Shown here in pieces: positions 21,689 through 31,627 of a stretch of 64,000 nucleotides of DNA. The stretch lies in contig CP136063.1 of the NCBI GenBank assembly GCA_032622095.1, forward strand, positions 217,513,982 through 217,577,981, written 5' to 3'. Source of the stretch: Siphonodentalium dalli. Its lineage: Eukaryota > Mollusca > Scaphopoda > Gadilida > Siphonodentaliidae. The notes under the pieces were generated by a model that did not search any database, was not told where the DNA came from, and saw only the letters and a list, made by a program, of their open reading frames with translations. The translations under genes were made by a program, and so were the position numbers. The first letter of the stretch is position 1, and the number at the start of each line of letters is the position of its first letter.

Positions 21689-21830
21689 ATTATAAGGAAT
21701 GACTTGCAGATAGATTGGTTTTGACCGAGTAATTAAACAAAGTTCATATGTATTCACACACTTTGTTTAATTACTCTGCAAGTCAAAATCCAATGATCCC
21801 AATCTCTCTGCAAATCATTCTTCAACAAGA
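21689..21830. mobile_element. Small foldback MITE (TATAAGGAATGACT), copy 2
   Basis: Inverted 'ataaggaatgacttgcagat' and 'ctctgcaaatcattc', with inner 'gaccgagtaattaaacaaag / ctttgtttaattactctgc'. Matches 13,066-13,210. Confidence 0.6.
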
Positions 21831-22260
21831 GATGGACTGTCATCTGGTGCATATCCCTTTATAAACAAAGATAAATAACTATCGAATGAAAAACCTAAAC
21901 AAAACAATTGCACACGTCAATGAATGTCCTCATAGTGTTGAACACCCATTCCAAATTTTATTGAGATCCGAGCATTACTGTTGAAGATATGACCTGAACA
22001 GACATTGGACGGACGAAAAAAAACAATATTTCCAAATAAAAACAAAGATGAATAACTCTAGAACGGAAAATCTTAACAAAATGATGGAACCCTCTATTGA
22101 ATATCCTCATAGTAGTGAACATCCATACCAAATTTCATTGAGATCTGAGCACTACTGTTCAAGTTATGACATGAACAGACCTCGGATGAATGGCCGTTTT
22201 GATGCACGCACAGACGGCTAGACAAATGGAAAACTGTATACCCCCCTTTTTTTTAAGTGG
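21830..22260. repeat. Dispersed ACCAAATTTCATTGAG repeat
   Basis: Two modules with 'cctcatagtagtgaacatcc' and 'accaaatttcattgagatct', ending 'accccccttttttttaagtg ggtataat', the typical family end. Confidence 0.65.
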
Positions 22261-22790
22261 GTATAATAACCACATTGACCGCCATTTTTAACCATCATAT
22301 TTCCAGAAACTCAAGAAGTTCTGGAAATCAATAGAAATGGTCAGACAGATGAGTGATCAATAGACTGCATGATTTTCATCACATTTCGATTTGGCAGCAT
22401 GTCAGAAGAAGTCAATCTTGCTCTAATTTGTATTGCAAGTAGATAAATTGAGAGATTAGCCACTTCATGAATTGTGATGAAGTTGAATAAATTATGGAAA
22501 TTTAAACCCCTAATATGAAATTGATTTAAGTACGTAAATATAAGTAAAGAATGGAAGATTCAACATGATTATGGATTCTGACTGCTAAAAAATTCATAGT
22601 CGGAAATATGGACGCTCTTTCAAAAACGCGGCACGAACTTTGAGTGTTCAGTCGGGCATTACAAAAACATGAATACGGCTGAAAGGAACAGATATAAGTA
22701 TAGGATAGTGTTCGTAAGAAGCAGAAATATGCAATACATGTATAGACATCAACTACTTGTTCAAATGTTTCTAGCATTGAGTTTTCGAGT
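22261..22790. other. Nothing recognised
   Basis: No repeat boundary or exon seen between the dispersed repeat and the CpG-rich patch. Confidence 0.3.
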
Positions 22791-22814
22791 TGTTTTTTCA
22801 CTGAAATTCTAATG

Positions 22815-23000
22815 GAATTCTCATTACGCGCTTTCGCGTCATCTGGGGACGTCGTGTGGGACAACGGTTATAGACTCGCCAATTTTTCTTAAAGTGTCAC
22901 TACGCGATGTGACTCGTCTACTGCAACGTCTATGCACATATAGATCAGGTCACGCGCTAGCCTCTCGTCCAATCAAATGCCCGCATTTCGACGAAAACGA
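22815..23000 (-). promoter_or_regulatory. CpG-rich patch, candidate promoter / 5'UTR exon (possibly METTL4)
   Basis: Roughly 20 CpG dinucleotides in about 180 bp against a CpG-poor background. It contains an inverted CCAAT box (ATTGG on the minus strand near 22,970) and, on the minus strand, a donor-like CGC|GTAATGAG at 22,828. METTL4 exon 1 has an acceptor-like site just before its ATG, and this is the only promoter-like patch upstream on that strand inside the window. Assignment to METTL4 is inference. Confidence 0.3.
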
Positions 23001-23017
23001 AAGTAGTTGTAATTATA

Positions 23018-23221
23018 TCACAATATTCACTGTTTGGGAACTTCAATCTGAGTCTATGTCTCCCATAGCAGAAAAAACTTTCCAGAGAAGATGAGGCCAT
23101 GCAGAATGAGGTCCCCAGAGGGTGATTTTGGTAATGCTTGCCCGCTATGCAGGATAGCGTCATTAAATTCAGCTCTGGGGACCTCATTCTGCAAATGACA
23201 GGCACACTAAACTCAGACTTG
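23018..23221. mobile_element. hAT-like MITE, left-truncated at the duplication edge
   Basis: Right half with an intact hairpin, ending CAGACTTG followed by AATTGAAG. The paralogue at 31,154-31,441 has AATTGAAG on both sides, so this copy lost its left end at the segmental-duplication breakpoint. Confidence 0.75.
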
Positions 23222-23451
23222 AATTGAAGAGGTGATTTTTGGTTATAAGCCTTGAAATAGTTTGGCCAAAAAGTTTGGGCAAACTAAAATTTTCTTAGGC
23301 CATTTTCGAAAAATAAATTGGCGTATTTTGCCAGCGACAGAGTTTGCTGATCATATTTTACAAACAGTGATTTTTTAATCACCAGAATATCATAATAGTA
23401 CCATAAATATTGGGACAATCAATTTAGAGGACATATCAAGGAGATGACATC

Positions 23452-23705
23452 CAAGCCTTGAAATAGGGTGTCTGTCATTTGCAGAATGAGGTCACCAGAG
23501 GGTGAATTTAGTGATGCTACCCTGCATAGTGGGCTAGCATCACCAAATTCACCCTCTGGGAACCTCATTCTGCTGAGGTGTAAGCAGAATGAGGTCCCCA
23601 GAGGGTGAATTTGGTGATGCTAGCCCGCTATGCAGGATAGCATCACTAAATTCACCCTCTGAAGACCTCATTCTGCAAATGACAGACACCCTATTTCAAG
23701 GCTTG
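23452..23705. mobile_element. hAT-like MITE inserted at the stop codon of the 23.7-kb ORF
   Basis: 254 bp with near-perfect TIRs CAAGCCTTGAAATAGGGTGT / ACACCCTATTTCAAGGCTTG, flanked by a perfect 8-bp duplication ATGACATC (23444-23451 and 23706-23713). The paralogue has the empty site ATGACGTC at 31,636-31,643. The right duplication abuts the ORF's stop codon. Confidence 0.92.
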
Positions 23706-23713
23706 ATGACATC

Positions 23714-25144
23714 TTATTTTTTTAATGCCAGCGGCTCAGTCACTGTAAATAATGGGGCTGATATTGGTCCTCGCTGGGGAACATGATCTCTCTTAACTTT
23801 CTTGAAAGGACGACAGGGAACACTGCTAGTTTTAGTTTCAAATGCAGGAACAACACTGCCAACTTGCAGAGCAGCAACACTACCGTTACTAACTGTAGAC
23901 AGATGGATTGAGTTGACTTTGCTATAAATTGTGCCGTCATTCCGGCTTTTATGATCCCATGAGCACTGTCGGTTAAACTCTGTCAGGGCGTTGTTAATTT
24001 CATCTAGCATCCTCTTTGAACTAACTTTACGTTTATCAATAAAAGTTCTCAACTGATCCAAGGTCTTTAACGTTCTTTGCACTAACTCCTCAGGTGGAAC
24101 GACATCATCGTCGTCATCACTAGAATTCCCGTCACTATCAATAGGCAAAGCTTCAGGGTCTGCCACAAAAACGTGTTTAACAGGACTAAAAGGACGGGGA
24201 GGATCTTCGCACTGAGGCACATCATAAGCACCTGATTCATCATCACTCTCATCGTCGTCAACACAAAATTTATTATTCGCTATGGCCTTGTCAATAACAG
24301 CCTTCACACACTTCCTCGTTACAGGGAATTTGTTTTCCATTGACTGAAACACTAGATCTGTCGAGTCATTCTCGGTACCACTTATTTCTCTAATGATATC
24401 AGCAATCGGAATACCTAACTGGGCTTTAATGAGGATAGCTTTCTTTACCCACCTTGGTAGAGGTTTTTTCTTTGCAACTATCATATTGATAGGGATTTCA
24501 TGATTATGCAAAGAGACATATTTTACCTCAACAGATCCAGTGGCATGAAAAACCTTGCAAATAATTCTCGCGGGGCAAACAACACCCCTTTTCATGACCA
24601 TGTCCTTATTCTTTTGTGCACGCTGCTCCAACACGGCTTCGATCTGGTCTCTTCTGTAGTGAGGACGAGCTGTGCCGTCATGACAAATGTAGTACATAGT
24701 ATTGTACTCTTTCCCAGCATGCTTACCACCTTGCAACATAAAACAAACGCCCTTATCTTCTTCTTTTTCTTTCCAATCATAGAAATCCTGCTGGGACTTG
24801 AAGGTCAAATTTTTTGTTTCAACTTCGACTGCATGATCTCGCATAAGATGCTCTGTCATGGCCTTCATATGAAAGAAATCTTTAGTACATCCCGGATAGA
24901 TGCATAACGTTAACGTTGATGTTATACTCGTTAAATTAGATGGTAGCTCCTGATTGGGATGTTTTTTCATCCAGTGCAACTTAAGATTTTTCTTCTTTTT
25001 GTAAACAAATCCACACATCTCACACTCCTCAAATTGTCCGATTTTTTCAGCTGAAGCATCATTCTCATCAGTCGGTAACACGATCTCAAAAGTGGTGTCA
25101 TCCGGAATTGAATTCAGCAACGCAACTGTCTGGCTTATCTCCAT
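23714..25144 (-). CDS. C2H2 + FAR1/WRKY-GCM1-like zinc-finger protein, paralogue A
   Basis: 476 codons from ATG at 25144 (MEISQTVALL). Two C2H2 fingers: C41-C44-H57-H62 and C81-C86-H99-H104 (C-x4-C type). Next comes a domain with FKSQQDFYDWKEK, YYICHDG, CPARIICK and HNHEI (about 115-217), whose spaced C154, C190, H213, H215 resemble the FAR1/FLYWCH/WRKY-GCM1 zinc fold of MULE transposases and of host factors derived from them. The C-terminal half is acidic (DDDESDDES, DSDGNSSDDDDD) and ends with a basic KKVKRD nuclear-signal-like motif. No MULE catalytic core is present. A likely acceptor CAATTTCAG lies about 50 bp upstream, so a 5' intron is probable. A one-base A-run difference ends it five codons earlier than paralogue B. 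DNA-binding nuclear role inferred; not identified further. Confidence 0.8.
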   Translation of the reverse strand: MEISQTVALLNSIPDDTTFEIVLPTDENDASAEKIGQFEECEMCGFVYKKKKNLKLHWMKKHPNQELPSNLTSITSTLTLCIYPGCTKDFFHMKAMTEHLMRDHAVEVETKNLTFKSQQDFYDWKEKEEDKGVCFMLQGGKHAGKEYNTMYYICHDGTARPHYRRDQIEAVLEQRAQKNKDMVMKRGVVCPARIICKVFHATGSVEVKYVSLHNHEIPINMIVAKKKPLPRWVKKAILIKAQLGIPIADIIREISGTENDSTDLVFQSMENKFPVTRKCVKAVIDKAIANNKFCVDDDESDDESGAYDVPQCEDPPRPFSPVKHVFVADPEALPIDSDGNSSDDDDDVVPPEELVQRTLKTLDQLRTFIDKRKVSSKRMLDEINNALTEFNRQCSWDHKSRNDGTIYSKVNSIHLSTVSNGSVAALQVGSVVPAFETKTSSVPCRPFKKVKRDHVPQRGPISAPLFTVTEPLALKK

Positions 25145-25296
25145 ATTGGACAATATTGAAAAACCAGCACAGATTCAAAGAACCTGAAATTGAACAAGCT
25201 TGATTTTAATTTTCCAAAGTGTTAGGTCGAAATGACCTACACAATTATGATTGGGAAGGTCATTACGAAATCAAGTAGGTCAAATTGTGGGAAGCA

Positions 25297-25558
25297 TAAC
25301 CCTTTCATGACAGGAGCTACGCTGGTGCAGCATTAAATACCCTGTGCCAGTTAATTCTCTTATATATGCAAGTCTCCAATAGGGAGCATCACATATATAA
25401 GACAATGCCCCGGCTTCCAAGGTCAAGGTAAATATTGTTGGGCCAATGTATTCTCTGATATATGTTAGGCTCCCTATGGGAGACTCGCAAATATAAGAGA
25501 ATGCATTGGCACAGGGTTTTCACAAAAATTCAGGAAGCTCCAGTCATGGAAGGGTTAA
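25297..25558. mobile_element. TTAA-type double-hairpin MITE (CCCTTTCATGA family)
   Basis: 'ataaccctttcatgacagg' start, two hairpins of the 'attctcttatatatgc' type, and 'cagtcatggaagggttaa' end. Shared by both duplication copies (33,203-33,438), so it predates the duplication. Confidence 0.75.
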
Positions 25559-26269
25559 ATCACCAAGTAAACAATATTGTCATGTTATATATTAGTTTTT
25601 GTATATTTGATATGCAGCAGCTACTTGTGTGCCTCTAATTGCTGCTTTTTTGTCTTAAAGACGTATTGTGGACTTCAGTGATTAAAACAGATAAGGTGTA
25701 AGTTCTCTTAGTTCCAGGTAAGTGGACGGACATACATCCAACATTTTCAGATAAACAAAGAGGGATTACTTTTGAACGGAAAATTTGAACAATGTCAATA
25801 ATCCCTTATTGAAAGCCCTTCTGACGACAAACTAGCATACCAAATTTCATTGAGATCCGATAACACATAGTGGGGATATATGAGCAGATGGACAGACACA
25901 TGTAATCCAGTATAGCACATTTGGACAACAAATTCAATGTAAAAAAACCATGGTATTAAGGTGCAAAGTTGCCTCTGGATCAAAATGCCAATTTCTGTAT
26001 ACTGGCCATTTTCTGTTTTATTGCAAAACAAATTAGTGACATATCAAGCATTAGATGTTTATTAAACATATTAACTCTAAATAACTGAAAAAGAAAATAA
26101 TATTTAACTAACCTCAACACTTTCTTTACGAAATACTCATTGATGAGTAGTTCCAACAGATGTTATCCCACAGATTCAATGTACATATAAAAATACTCGA
26201 GACTATTATTTTATAGTCCGGAATCTACATAAAACGTGTAGAGATAAATCAAGGAAAAATATTGAATTT
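25559..26269. other. Duplicated intergenic block, copy A
   Basis: Contains the empty TTAA (25654-25657) that is filled at 33,534-33,955 in copy B, a dispersed ACCAAATTTCATTGAG repeat (25,730-25,910) and the empty GTGACATA site (26,035-26,042) that is filled by the 34,330 element. Confidence 0.7.
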
Positions 26270-26703
26270 CAAGCCTGAGTTTCGTGTGCCTGTCATTTGC
26301 AGAATGAGGTCCCCAGAGGGTGAATTTAGTGACGCTATCCTAGCATCATTAAATTCACCCTCTGGGGACCTCATTCTGCTTATGCCTCATCTTCTCTGGA
26401 AAGTTTTTTTATTATCAAATTTCTATAGACACTTCAAATATATTCTGTTTCTTTTTTAGTTTAGTTTCTCTATATCCCAAAATTGGCAGACAGCACATTG
26501 CATAATCGAGGTTCCTAATGAGTGTAACCCACAAGATTCACCATTTGGGAACTTCAATCTGTCTATGTCTCCCACAGCAGATGATGCCATGCAGAATGAG
26601 GTCCCCAGAGGGTGAATTTGGTGATGCTATCCCGCTATGCGGGATAGCGTCACTAAATTCACCTTCTGGGGACCTCATTCTGCAAATGACAGGCTCAGGC
26701 TTG
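26270..26703. mobile_element. hAT-like MITE, full-length copy present only in copy A
   Basis: 434 bp, CAAGCCTGAGTTTCGTG at the left and a right end GGCTCAGGCTTG, with both hairpins and the AT-rich core. The target duplication is unclear (ATTGAATT / ATTACATT). Confidence 0.75.
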
Positions 26704-26704
26704 A

Positions 26705-26870
26705 TTACATTAGAGTGGTCTATTATTCATCTGGGGGCATGTTGAGGAAATATAAGCAGATGCCAGAATGAAGAAAATATAATATAAGTGCAGAAAAATT
26801 CATATTATTTGGTGGGAAATGTTCAGGTAATAAGTTCAACAAATGACCTTTGGTCATCCAACAGAATAAT
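26705..26870. mobile_element. TTAA-type MITE (CCCTTTNTATACTAAA family), fragment
   Basis: 'gagtggtctattattcatct', 'aatataagtgcagaaa' and 'gggaaatgttcaggtaataa' match the interior of 3740-3980. Ends not seen. Confidence 0.45.
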
Positions 26871-27144
26871 GGGTATAAGTCCACTATGGGCTTATATCAG
26901 AACAAAATAAGTCCAATGTCAATATTTAGGTCCAATATAAACCTATTTGCCTGATGGTATATTGAAGTACAGTAATACTTAGGGCATTACTGTAGCATAA
27001 TATTATTAATATAATAGTAGTATCTGTCTGTCATGTGTGCGAAACACACACAGGGGCCTATGCTAATGCAATGCGGACTAAAGGCTCCCAAAAGGACCCT
27101 GTTTCAACTAGATTTTTCTTAAATCAAAAAAGATATGACATATT

Positions 27145-27295
27145 TAAACCTGGTGTAGTTGCTGTTCAAATGTGGTGTAATTGCCATATGGCCATGTTGT
27201 ACTTGACCTTTAGCCAAAATGCTCAACTGAAGTTATAAACCTGGACACCACGGCCGAACAACATGTTCACCATGGTATCAGTGGACACAATGTTG
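27145..27295. repeat. Diverged copy of the 37.7-kb TIR element
   Basis: 'tgtagttgctgttcaaatgt', 'ccatatggcc' and 'gacaccacggccgaa...atcagtggacac' parallel 37,870-38,030. No clean ends. Confidence 0.4.
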
Positions 27296-27751
27296 TGGCA
27301 AAAGGGGTATTAATTGGAGTGAAATACTCAAGCATCGTAGAGTGAAAATGAATCCACAATCTTGGTGCATGCAGTTGGCGAATGGCAGGTAACCAAAACT
27401 GAGTACCACGATTCATTTGGGAATAATACAACAGGGATGGTTGTCTCAGTGTTTCTCGTGCACATATAGTTGCAGTTATTGTTATGTTAATTAGCTGCAA
27501 GTGTTCCTCTCTGCGCTTAGTGACGTGTAAACAATATGGCATCGACCAATTCAGAATAAGTTTATGGCATTGTGAGATTGATTAAATAGTTGGGAGATTG
27601 CATGCAAGAGATGACTATTTTTTATTTTAATTTTGGAATGCATAATATTACGTTCTTATTACAGATAATGTATTTGCTTGTTGGAGGTAATGGGTACTCA
27701 CAAATAAATTGAATCAGTCGTGATTAAATTCCCTCCAAAATGTTACAAATA

Positions 27752-27861
27752 CAGTAATGCCCTAAATAATCGACTCCTTAACCACAGTAGAATTATGGGT
27801 AATTTTTCAGGATTTAGTCAGAAATATGGCTTGTTGCCATTCATCGGAAAGCTCTCACTGA
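27752..27861. mobile_element. Mariner-like palindromic MITE, half copy
   Basis: TA-flanked CAGTAATGCCC left arm, ending at the hairpin centre 'gctctcactgaaaa'. The right arm is missing. Confidence 0.7.
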
Positions 27862-27927
27862 AAATCCAACTCATAACCAGTCATAATAATTCTATATCCA
27901 TATGAGTATAGTACTTGTAGCGCAAAC

Positions 27928-28223
27928 ATGGATTCATCAAAATTCGTTTCATGGTATGATCGAAAGTTAGATTTCATACTCGAAGAGTATACAAATAGTG
28001 AATGTTTTCACAAAAGATATCACCAAGAATACCAGTGAATTATGTACTGCAACAACAGTTTCCGTTGATAATTCTGAGTGCAAATCACTGATACACGACA
28101 GTCCTAATTATCAAAGTGTTGGCGAATAGGAGTACGTTTGTCCATCCTGTGACAAAGTTTACAAATCAAGGACTGGTTTGAGGGGGCACATAATGAACAA
28201 ACACGGATTACAGATCATCAACA
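27928..28223 (+). pseudogene. C2H2 zinc-finger exon, decayed (copy A)
   Basis: Opens with ATG (MDSSKFVSWYDRKLDFIL...), shifts frame near 27,995-28,010, and meets an in-frame TAG just before a clean C2H2 finger (YVCPSCDKVYKSRTGLRGHI with NKH: C-x2-C-x12-H-x4-H). It ends at a donor-like ACA|GTAAGT. Either the TAG is an intron-acceptor boundary ('gcgaatag|gag') or the exon is dead. The broken upstream frame favours a pseudogene. Paralogue at 35,922-36,006. Confidence 0.55.
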
Positions 28224-28649
28224 GTAAGTGTGAGTGTGTGCAGGGCTGGAGGGCTGGCTTTAGAAACACCAAATTATTATCACTCAGAGTAAATATAAAT
28301 TACTTGATTAACAATGCAGAGAAAACTGCCACTGGACAAGACAAGTGATAAAACATTATAAACCTGTGCATCAAAAGTGGAACATGAAAATAAAATTTGA
28401 TTCTACATTCTAGTACATATATATATTCTCGCAGCTGGGAAATATTCAGACCTTTTCTCAAGATGAGCGAATTTACTGAAGAAATGTCACCCACCCCTCA
28501 CCAATAAACGTGACATCTAAAACCCAAATAATTTATATTTGAATATCAGTACAATAATAAATGTACAATGTATCTTTCACATTTCAAATTATACCTACAT
28601 GTAGTAATAACATTTTGCATGTTCTCAAATGTCATAATGTAACAATATA

Positions 28650-29935
28650 CCAATAACATGATTTTGGTGGGCGTTATGGTTTATTAATGGCCCAACAGGA
28701 ATGATTAACAGCCCGAGGACCGCTAATAGGCCCGAGGGCTGTTAATCATTCCTGGAGGGCCATCAATAATGCCCGATAATATCATGTTATTACTATTATT
28801 ACCACGCACACGTACTGTTATTTAATGCCAAAAGTTTACCATTTTTGTTCATTTCACAAACAATATATAAGAACGCCAAGGTGACTGTTGCATGCCTGCA
28901 CAGCTGTCGAACTGAACACGTCGGGCGAACTAAGCCACTTGCACCCCTCAGTCCAAGAAGCAAGCCTTCACTCCAAACTGAGAGTTCACAAACTTAATAC
29001 ATGTATTAAGTTTACTGGGAACCTATTTGCTCATCTTCTTATTTCTGATAAAATATTTCTGATAACCATGGTGACCGCGGTCCCTCAAGTGATCAGAACT
29101 GTATGGGGTGTCTATATATAATAACACGAAAATAGGATAAATATTCGAGGTGGAGTCCAAAACCATTTTCCCCAAACCGGATGCGGGCCGCAGGCGTTAA
29201 TGAAAATTTGTTTCATTAACGCCCGTGGCCTGCTTCCGGTTATCGCACCTTGGTAATTATGGTGTTTTAACGCCCTGGAAAACTATGTTAATATACTAGA
29301 GAACGTCCGGTAAAGTGGTAATAATATAACAATAACATGATTTTTTAGGGCGTTATGGTTTATTAACGGCCCGGCTGGAATGATTAACAGCCCAAGGGCC
29401 TATTAGCGGCCCGAGACGAAGTCGAGGGACGCTAATAGGCCTGAGGGCTGTTAATCATTCCAGAGGGCCGTTAATAAACCATAATGCCCGATGAAATCAT
29501 GTTATTACTATTATTGCCACAGTTTTGGACATTTGACCCATTTGAGGATTTAGTGGAATAATGAAGTAGATTAAGATTAAGAACATTTAAATTTGATATC
29601 ATTTGACTTGTCAGCTGACATGGACTCTCGAAAATAGGACAGGGGAAAAACCAGCATTGGAGACGAGTAACAACCAATGAGAGGTTGACAGCTAAAATTA
29701 TCAATGCATACTTACATTATTTTCTTGAAATAAACATACCAGATCGGAAGTTGAAGGGACGTAACTCTCGCGATAATAAACGAGATATATAGTTTCCGGG
29801 CGGCGGGCCGATAATGAACTAGGCTTCTCATTATCGGCCCGCGGTCCGCTGTTTTGGTAACAATACGCTATTTGGAACACCCCGAAAAACATTATCAATG
29901 GCCTAGAGAACGCCCTATAAAGTGGTAATAATATT
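28650..29935. mobile_element. Tandem pair of foldback elements (AACATGAT...AGGGCGTTATGG)
   Basis: Unit 1 about 28,650-29,325 and unit 2 about 29,326-29,935. Each begins 'caataacatgatttt' plus 'gggcgttatggtttatta' and ends 'agagaacg..c', 'aaagtggtaataatat'. Each holds nested GC-rich palindromes ('gaatgattaacagccc' / 'gggctgttaatcattc', 'gcgttaatgaaa'). Copy B of the duplication lacks the whole block. Confidence 0.65.
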
Positions 29936-31150
29936 AGTTAGTTCCAGCTCCCATCAAGAAAGGGTTTAGGGACCATTGAGAACACTGAAACTAAACAAAT
30001 AATCGATAAGTTATAAGTTGAGAAAATGACAATGGAAATGTGCACGATGGGAACCGCAAAAACAGGTCTAGCCGGTAACATATATATAGAACATGTAGCT
30101 AGTGTCATCACTTCAACTGTTAATGTCCGTGAGGGGGATTTGAGCATCTATTGGGCGAGGCTCTGCCGAGTCCACTAGATGCCAAATCCACCGAGCGGAC
30201 ATAAACAGTTTAAGCGACAACATTAGCTGCATATTTTATTTATCCATCGCACAACACTTGCCTTTGTGATGTATATCTGTCATTTTCCTCTGTTTTACCT
30301 CCGTTACTTCGATTTGACCCTTATATTTATTAGGTCAAGCAAACTAATTAGCATTCATGACATGCAAAAACCGGAGTGCAGCTTAGAATGAAATAGTTTG
30401 TTGTGTTTTTTTTATAGTTATTCTAAGCTGGCCTTGCACTAATGGTTTATAGATGTTTTGTAGCGAAAACACATATCCATTTACGAATTTTCTATCAATT
30501 GCAGTGAATTATGGATGATAAAAATGTCCCAAAATCACAATGACGTCATTTAGGTCAGTTGACATCCCAAGTTACCTGTGCAATCCAGAGGCAGCAAATC
30601 AAATTGTAGGTCACGTAGGTGTGAATATAATGATATTGAACATATGATGCCTGTTATAGGTTGTAAATAATATTTGCATATGCAATTACATCATGAAAGT
30701 AGTACTAGCTTAATAAAGCTTCGTTGACCTAATAAAGTTACATTGACGTAATAAACGTAAGGTTTATTAGGCAGGCTTTATGTAGACAATAGAGGTAGTA
30801 GATAAATCAACACAAATGAGTACAGATTTGCCAAAACGGTCTTATTTTGAGACCAGCAGTGAATTTTGGTCACTTGCTTAAGAAAGGACACAGATCTGGT
30901 GACTTGTCATCATTGTTTTAATAAGTATAAGCAAGTGTTGTTTATCCACACAACTGCATATTAACAGTTAATGAATGTACAGGCAGCCCTTTTAATTCAG
31001 ATTGTTTGGCTTCGGCAATCTGCTACGGCAACCCTTTACCGTGGCCCAGTTTGCTTCAGCAAATGGCTTCAGCATTGCCGATTGCCGTAGCCAATAATGA
31101 GGGCTGGTACAGGTACTAGTAAGGGTTTCATGGATATCTGAAAACAATTG
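29936..31150. other. Single-copy stretch between the duplicated blocks
   Basis: Holds a hairpin at about 30,113-30,215 ('ctgttaatgtccg' / 'cggacataaacag' with inner 'gcatcta / tagatgc' and 'ggatttg / caaatcc') and a small GC-rich inverted block at 31,010-31,100 ('ggcaatc..gctacgg'). No gene recognised. Confidence 0.45.
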
Positions 31151-31153
31151 AAG

Positions 31154-31441
31154 CAAGTCTGAGTTTAGTGTGCCTGTCATTCGCAAATAGCGGGCTAGCA
31201 TCACTAACTTCACCCCATGACCTCATTCTGCTTTGGCCTCATCTTCTCTGGAAATTGTCAATATTCACCATTTGGGAACTTCAATCTGAGTCTTTGTCTC
31301 CCATAGCAGTTGAGGCCATGCAGAATGAGGTCCCCAGAGGGTGAATTTGGTGATGCTAGCCCACTATGCAGGATAGCGTCACTAAATTCACCCTCTGGGG
31401 ACCTCATTCTGCAAATGACAGGCACACTAAACTCAGGTTTG
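31154..31441. mobile_element. hAT-like MITE with perfect 8-bp duplication
   Basis: CAAGTCTGAGTTTAGTGTG ... CACACTAAACTCAGGTTTG, flanked exactly by AATTGAAG at 31,146-31,153 and 31,442-31,449. Internally shortened (288 bp) relative to the ~430-bp form. Confidence 0.92.
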
Positions 31442-31482
31442 AATTGAAGAGGTAATTGCTGACTATAGGCCTTGAAATAGTT

Positions 31483-31560
31483 TGGCCAAAAAGTTTAAAA
31501 TTTTCTTAGGTTATCTTCGAAAAAAATTGGCCAATTTGGCCAGCGACAGAGTTTGCTGAT
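31483..31560. mobile_element. Decayed hAT terminus downstream of the zinc-finger ORF
   Basis: 'agtttggccaaaaagttt', 'ttcgaaaaaaattggccaat' and 'ttggccagcgacag' parallel the right end of the 59.4-kb hAT ('agtttagccaaaagttt', 'ttggctaccgacag'). The same relic lies at 23,262-23,333 in copy A, so it predates the duplication. Confidence 0.5.
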
Positions 31561-31627
31561 CATATTTCACAAACAGTGATTTTTTAATAGTACCATAAAT
31601 ATTGTGACAATCAATTTAGAGGACATA

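Larger units (their letters stand above)
23222..28640. repeat. Segmental duplication, copy A
   Basis: Parallels 31,442-37,395 in the same order and orientation: decayed hAT end, C2H2/FAR1-like ORF, CCCTTTCATGA MITE, 'gatatgcagcagctacttg' block, dispersed repeat, 'catatcaagcattagatgtt' block, C2H2 exon, and 'ggaacatgaaaataaaattt' block. The copies differ by discrete insertions. Confidence 0.88.

Noticed and set aside
22526-22864. 112-codon minus-strand frame overlapping the CpG-rich patch
   Set aside because: Cysteine- and phenylalanine-rich chance frame. The patch is better explained as promoter/5'UTR.
24500-24907. 135-codon plus-strand open frame (and its twin at 32,429-32,839)
   Set aside because: Antisense shadow of the zinc-finger ORF, present in both paralogues only because the sense strand is conserved.
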